NCBI GenBank assembly: GCA_038502055.1
Contig: JAXRKN010000044.1
Span: forward strand, 1,212,001-1,276,000
Source of the DNA: Tanytarsus gracilentus
Lineage: Eukaryota > Arthropoda > Insecta > Diptera > Chironomidae
DNA: 64,000 bases
Reading direction: 5' to 3'
This document shows, piece after piece, positions 60,469-64,000 of this stretch (within the stretch, counting starts at the first letter, position 1; each line of letters opens with the position of its first letter). Under the pieces are notes generated by a model, which searched no databases, had not been told where the DNA came from, and saw only the letters and a program-made list of their open reading frames with translations. Both the position numbers and the translations under genes were made by a program.

Positions 60469-62073
60469 TTAAATCTTGTAAGTGAGAACATTCTCCAACT
60501 CCAATCGCTTCTGATTGACTTTCGTGAAGAAGTAGCGCGAGACGGCTTCTTGCGTCCAAGGCTGGTAATAAAATTCAGATCGACGCTCCTCTTCCGGATT
60601 TCCAACGACATCGGTCATTGTCTTTAGGTCACGCGATTGCGACACAATCCACTTGTGTATGAAACTTTGAGGATCCTTAGCGAAGCTGAGGAAGAACTCA
60701 CGATTAGTCTTGAGTTGATTAATTGTGTCGACAGTCTCGTGAATTTTCGAATCCAGTCCCTGAATCTCCATCTGACTTGCTGTGCTCAACAAAAAGCTGT
60801 TCATTTGATTCTTGAGCGTGTCGTCGACCTCAACATCAATGTCATAGCATGCAGTCTGCTTATTTTCAGTGCCACCCTCGACAGTAATCACATGATTGAT
60901 CACAATCGGATCTGGCGGATGAAGCAACGGATTTAAGCGTTGTGGAATTTCGGCGAATTTCATTCGTGGACAGCCGAAAATCTGCTCGAGATATTTATCG
61001 CAAACAATGTACTCGCGCTCGTGAGCGTCTTGAAGCTTGTGAGTCTTAATGTACTGCCACAATGCGGAAATTATTACGGGACGTGTTTGTGTGTGAACAC
61101 CAAGCAAGCGAGCTAAACGTGGATCGAGCTTAAACTGCAGCGGCTGATAGTCCAAAAGAAGCAAAATTGTGCATCGTACATTCTTATCGCCCGGTCGTTT
61201 AACTTGAAAGCCATCAGTCTCCTGAGTTGTGTGCGTGCGATGCCACTCAACGAGATGATTATCCGGCCCATACAGATCCTTGTCGAGCTCAATCACGAGC
61301 GACTTAAAGAAACTCGAAAACTTTCTCTTGATCTTGTTCGGGTCATTTTTGTTGTCTTCAAGCAAGCGACCTTCGACGCGCAATTCCCACGATGCAATTG
61401 ATCCCTCGCCACCTTCAGCGCCCGCCTCACCACCGCCGGTCGCCTCCTTCGGCGGATAGAAAGTGTTCGAGATGAAAATTCTCAATTTTCGCTTTTGCTT
61501 CATGGGACGCTTTAGTGCCTCCTGAATGTCCAAGCGTTTTCGCATGATGGTCGCATCGAGTTTACGCTCGAAGGCTAGCAAGTCCATGTAGGCTTGCGAC
61601 TCGGGCACTAAATCACGAACTTTTTGTGGGAGAATTTTATCGGCGAGCTTTTTCTTCTTCTTAACTGGACCGTATTCACTTTTCGGCGGTCCCGAGTTCA
61701 TCGGTCTGTCGGGTCGCTTGTTCGGAGTGTTGGGCATTTGACGCGGTGGAAAGTTGGGGTTCGGTGGCCTCTGTGGACCCACATTCGGCATTGGCCCACC
61801 CACATTTCCGCCCGACATTGGAGGAGGTGGAGTAAAATTTCTCGGCTGAAAAAATTAAATTTTAATTAAATATTTTTTTATAATTAAGAAGTTCTAATTT
61901 GAGCACACAAGGAAAGATCATACAAAATAGCAATAGTAGTAGTAACTCACGGGGAAATTTTGAGTCGGTCCATACTGACGCGGTGGAGGAGCTTGTTGAT
62001 TAAATTGAGTTGGATATCGCTGCGGAACCGGCTGACCAGCGGTCACATTCGGCGTTGGAAAGCGTTGAGACAT
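60469..62073 (-). CDS. Bap60: SWI/SNF (BAP/PBAP) complex subunit BAF60/SMARCD
   Basis: Reverse-strand exons 62073-61951 and 61845-60469 give 499 residues (Drosophila Bap60 is about 515). The N-terminal roughly 95 residues are Pro/Gln/Asn-rich (PPNPNFPPRQMPN). A basic KKKKKLADKILP segment leads into the conserved VPESQAYMDLLAFERKLDAT helix and the LRIFISNTFYPP strand. The SWIB/MDM2-like domain is at about 280-352 (FKLDPRLARLLGVHTQ, ALWQYIKTHKLQD, IFGCPRMKFAEIPQRL). The C-terminal coiled segment contains HKWIVSQSRDLK. It links transcription factors to the Brahma remodelling complex in the nucleus. A small Gly/Glu insert (TGGGEAGAEGGEG) is present. Start codons of Bap60 and Rrp6 are 267 bp apart. 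Confidence 0.95.
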
Positions 62074-62340
62074 TGCTAAAGAGCAATTAGTGAATGTTTG
62101 CGATCTTCTTATTAGCTACTAATTGATGAAATTTAATTTTTAATTTTTTCAACTTTTTTGCGACTTTTTCACTACCGCCAGGTGTCGCATGAGTCGAGAA
62201 CTTTTTTCCACCAGGTAGCGCTAGTGTTTTTATTTGAAGGGGTCGCAACTTAATAAAAATTCAATTTTTTGCTTTTTAAAAATTCAAAATTATTAGAAAT
62301 TAAAATAAATCAATAATTGAGGATTAAAAAGGAATTTAAA
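62074..62340. promoter_or_regulatory. Bidirectional promoter between Bap60 and Rrp6
   Basis: 267 bp between divergent start codons. It contains a near-repeated CACCAGGTAGCGCTAG and CCGCCAGGTGTCGCATG pair, otherwise AT-rich; no TATA box recognised. Confidence 0.5.
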
Positions 62341-64000
62341 ATGAGTGAAGCTATGGAGGAGGGCGAGAGCTCAAAGAGCATCAAGAAGTTCGGTGAATTT
62401 TCATCGCTGGAAGAGTTCACAAAGGTAATTTTAAAAATCCCATGCTTTCGCAAAAAAAATAAACATTGAAATTTGCTGAGAAATTTAATTAAAATAATTG
62501 TAGGATGGCATGCGACAGATAATCGAGTCAACGAAGGCAATTAATTCACTTCCATCGGGTGCATCGAGAGATTTATACTCAGCGTATCCATCGTTCTCAC
62601 GGCTCATGACAAATTTCGGCAACAATGAGATTTTGAGTGCCATTCAGCAAGTGGTGCAGCATCGAGGAATTAAGGGCAACATTGTTAGACGCGATAATGA
62701 GGAAAAATTTGAACTTCTTCAAGAGTTTAATGACACAATGCTGGAATCGATTAACTCGACGCTCGATGAAATGCAAGGCATTCGAAAGACAACGTTGGCA
62801 GTTCAAGTTCAGGAAGTCAAAGCATCGCCAATTCCACAAAAGTATCAACTCTCGTCACTGGCAAACAATCAGTCTTCGTCGTTTTTTCACAAGGCAACGC
62901 TAATAACGGCCAAAAACATCCTGAGACCACAAACGAACTTTAAAGTTCCCGTTGACAATAGCAAAAGTTCACCGTTTGTGCCGAGAATTAAGGACAAGCC
63001 GAATTCGCTTCGACCACTGGCAGTGCTGCCGGAGTATGATGACGATGGAAATGTTGTCAGCTATTTACATCCATATGAACTTGAAATCGTTAAATTTGAG
63101 CCAAACGATGAGCAGCTGGTGAAAGTTGAGCCGATTGTGCCTGAAAATATGGACAATATTGCATACGTTTATGTCGACACTGTCAGTAAATTGAACTCAA
63201 TGTTGGATGAGCTTAGAATTGTCAAAGAAATCGCGGTGGATCTCGAACATCACTCGTATAGAACTTATCAGGGCATTACATGCCTCATGCAGATTTCAAC
63301 GCGATCAAAAGATTATATCATTGACACGCTGCCGCTGCGGGAAGATCTTCACGTTCTTAATGAAGTTTTCACACGTCCATCAATAGTAAAAGTGTTTCAT
63401 GGCGCTGACAGTGATGTCGAGTGGCTGCAGAGAGATTTATCAATTTATATTGTCAACATGTTTGACACTCATCAAGCGTCAAAGCGACTTGGCTTATCTC
63501 GATTGTCACTTGCTTTTCTATTAAAGCACTACTGTAACATTGATGCCGATAAAACATTTCAACTGGCCGATTGGCGAATGCGACCACTTCCAGAGACACT
63601 TTTAAAGTATGCACAACAAGACACTCATTATCTCCTCTACATCTACGACAACATGAAAAATGATCTTTTAAATCTCGCAAATGGTCAATCGACATTGGTC
63701 AAGGGTGTTTATAATGACAGCAAAATTATTTGTCTCAAACGCTATGTCAAGCCTGTGATTACTGAAAATTCGCACAGAGATCTTTATCTCAAATCGAAGC
63801 GATCGTTTGACAATCAACAGCTTTATGCACTTCGTGAGATTTTTGCATGGCGTGATAAAATCGCGAGAGAAGAAGATGAATCGTGTCCTTATGTGCTGCC
63901 CAATCACATGCTTTTACAAATTTGCGAATCGCTTCCAAGAGAAATTCAGGGAATTTTATCGTGCTGCAATCCAATTCCGCCAATAGTTAGACAACATCTC
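62341..64000 (+). CDS. Rrp6: Exosome 3'-5' exoribonuclease Rrp6/EXOSC10, 3'-partial
   Basis: Exon 1 (62341-62424) joins exon 2 from 62504, which is open to the window edge; 527 residues are visible (the family is about 850-900). The N-terminal PMC2NT-like region includes SAYPSFSRLM and IKGNIVRRDNEEKFELLQEFND. The DEDDY exonuclease domain follows: D274 and E276 in VDLEHHSYR, D332 in HGADSDVEWLQRD, and Y397/D401 in YAQQDTHYLL. All five catalytic residues are present, so the enzyme should be active. The HRDC domain starts near FDNQQLYALREIFAWRDKIAREEDES and runs off the window. This is the nuclear catalytic exosome subunit that trims rRNA and snoRNA and degrades aberrant transcripts. Confidence 0.95.

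Noticed and set aside
1..64000. tRNA, rRNA or CRISPR features
   Set aside because: No GGTTCGAnnCC-type B-box with a folded clover-leaf partner, no rRNA-like stretch and no regularly spaced direct repeats of CRISPR size were noticed. This is a reading by eye, so a tRNA scan could still find one.

Overview
The window is nuclear DNA from an insect, most likely a lower dipteran (midge- or mosquito-like). The evidence is a complete adipokinetic hormone precursor with a pQLTFSPNW core, a dpr-family two-Ig neuronal receptor, JHBP/takeout-type secreted proteins, an insect-type CUB protein, very AT-rich spacers, and genes with short (about 50-150 bp) GT-AG introns. All splice models were built by hand from reading frame, splice signals and phase; no search or transcript data was available.

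Layout. (1) 1-10.9 kb holds small secreted and calcium-binding genes: two bulb-type lectins (the first cut by the window edge), a two-CUB secreted protein, a JHBP/takeout-like protein and two intronless calmodulin-like genes in opposite orientation. Between the calmodulin-like genes lies a candidate 1.45-kb non-coding element with terminal inverted repeats and a TA duplication. (2) 10.9-16.7 kb has no recognisable gene but contains a near-perfect palindrome with 255-bp arms. (3) 16.7-48.6 kb is built from inverted segmental duplications. A PC4/SUB1 coactivator gene occurs as two nearly identical inverted copies (16.9 kb +, 27.4 kb -). A PPP1R36-like gene occurs as two nearly identical inverted copies (29.3 kb -, 44.9 kb +). 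The right-hand PPP1R36 copy is followed by a divergent PC4 gene with two PC4 domains in one protein. The loops between the arms hold a JHBP-domain gene (22.1-23.3 kb, apparently without a signal peptide), a 120-bp tandem repeat array (18.8-19.3 kb) and the dpr gene (36.0-38.6 kb). (4) 48.6-54.4 kb is gene-poor, with one candidate two-exon secreted peptide gene. (5) 54.3-64 kb is gene-dense: Akh (+), Wdr6 (-), Orc3 (+), Bap60 (-) and Rrp6/Exosc10 (+, cut by the window edge). These housekeeping genes alternate in strand, with 56-165 bp convergent gaps and 146-267 bp divergent gaps that should act as bidirectional promoters.

Functionally the right end is core nuclear machinery (replication origin recognition, SWI/SNF remodelling, exosome RNA decay, tRNA methylation) beside a metabolic neuropeptide gene. 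The middle is a recently rearranged region whose inverted repeats could drive inversions. The most unusual items are the tandem-PC4 protein, the paired inverted duplications with different upstream regions, the long palindrome, and bulb-type lectin genes in an insect.
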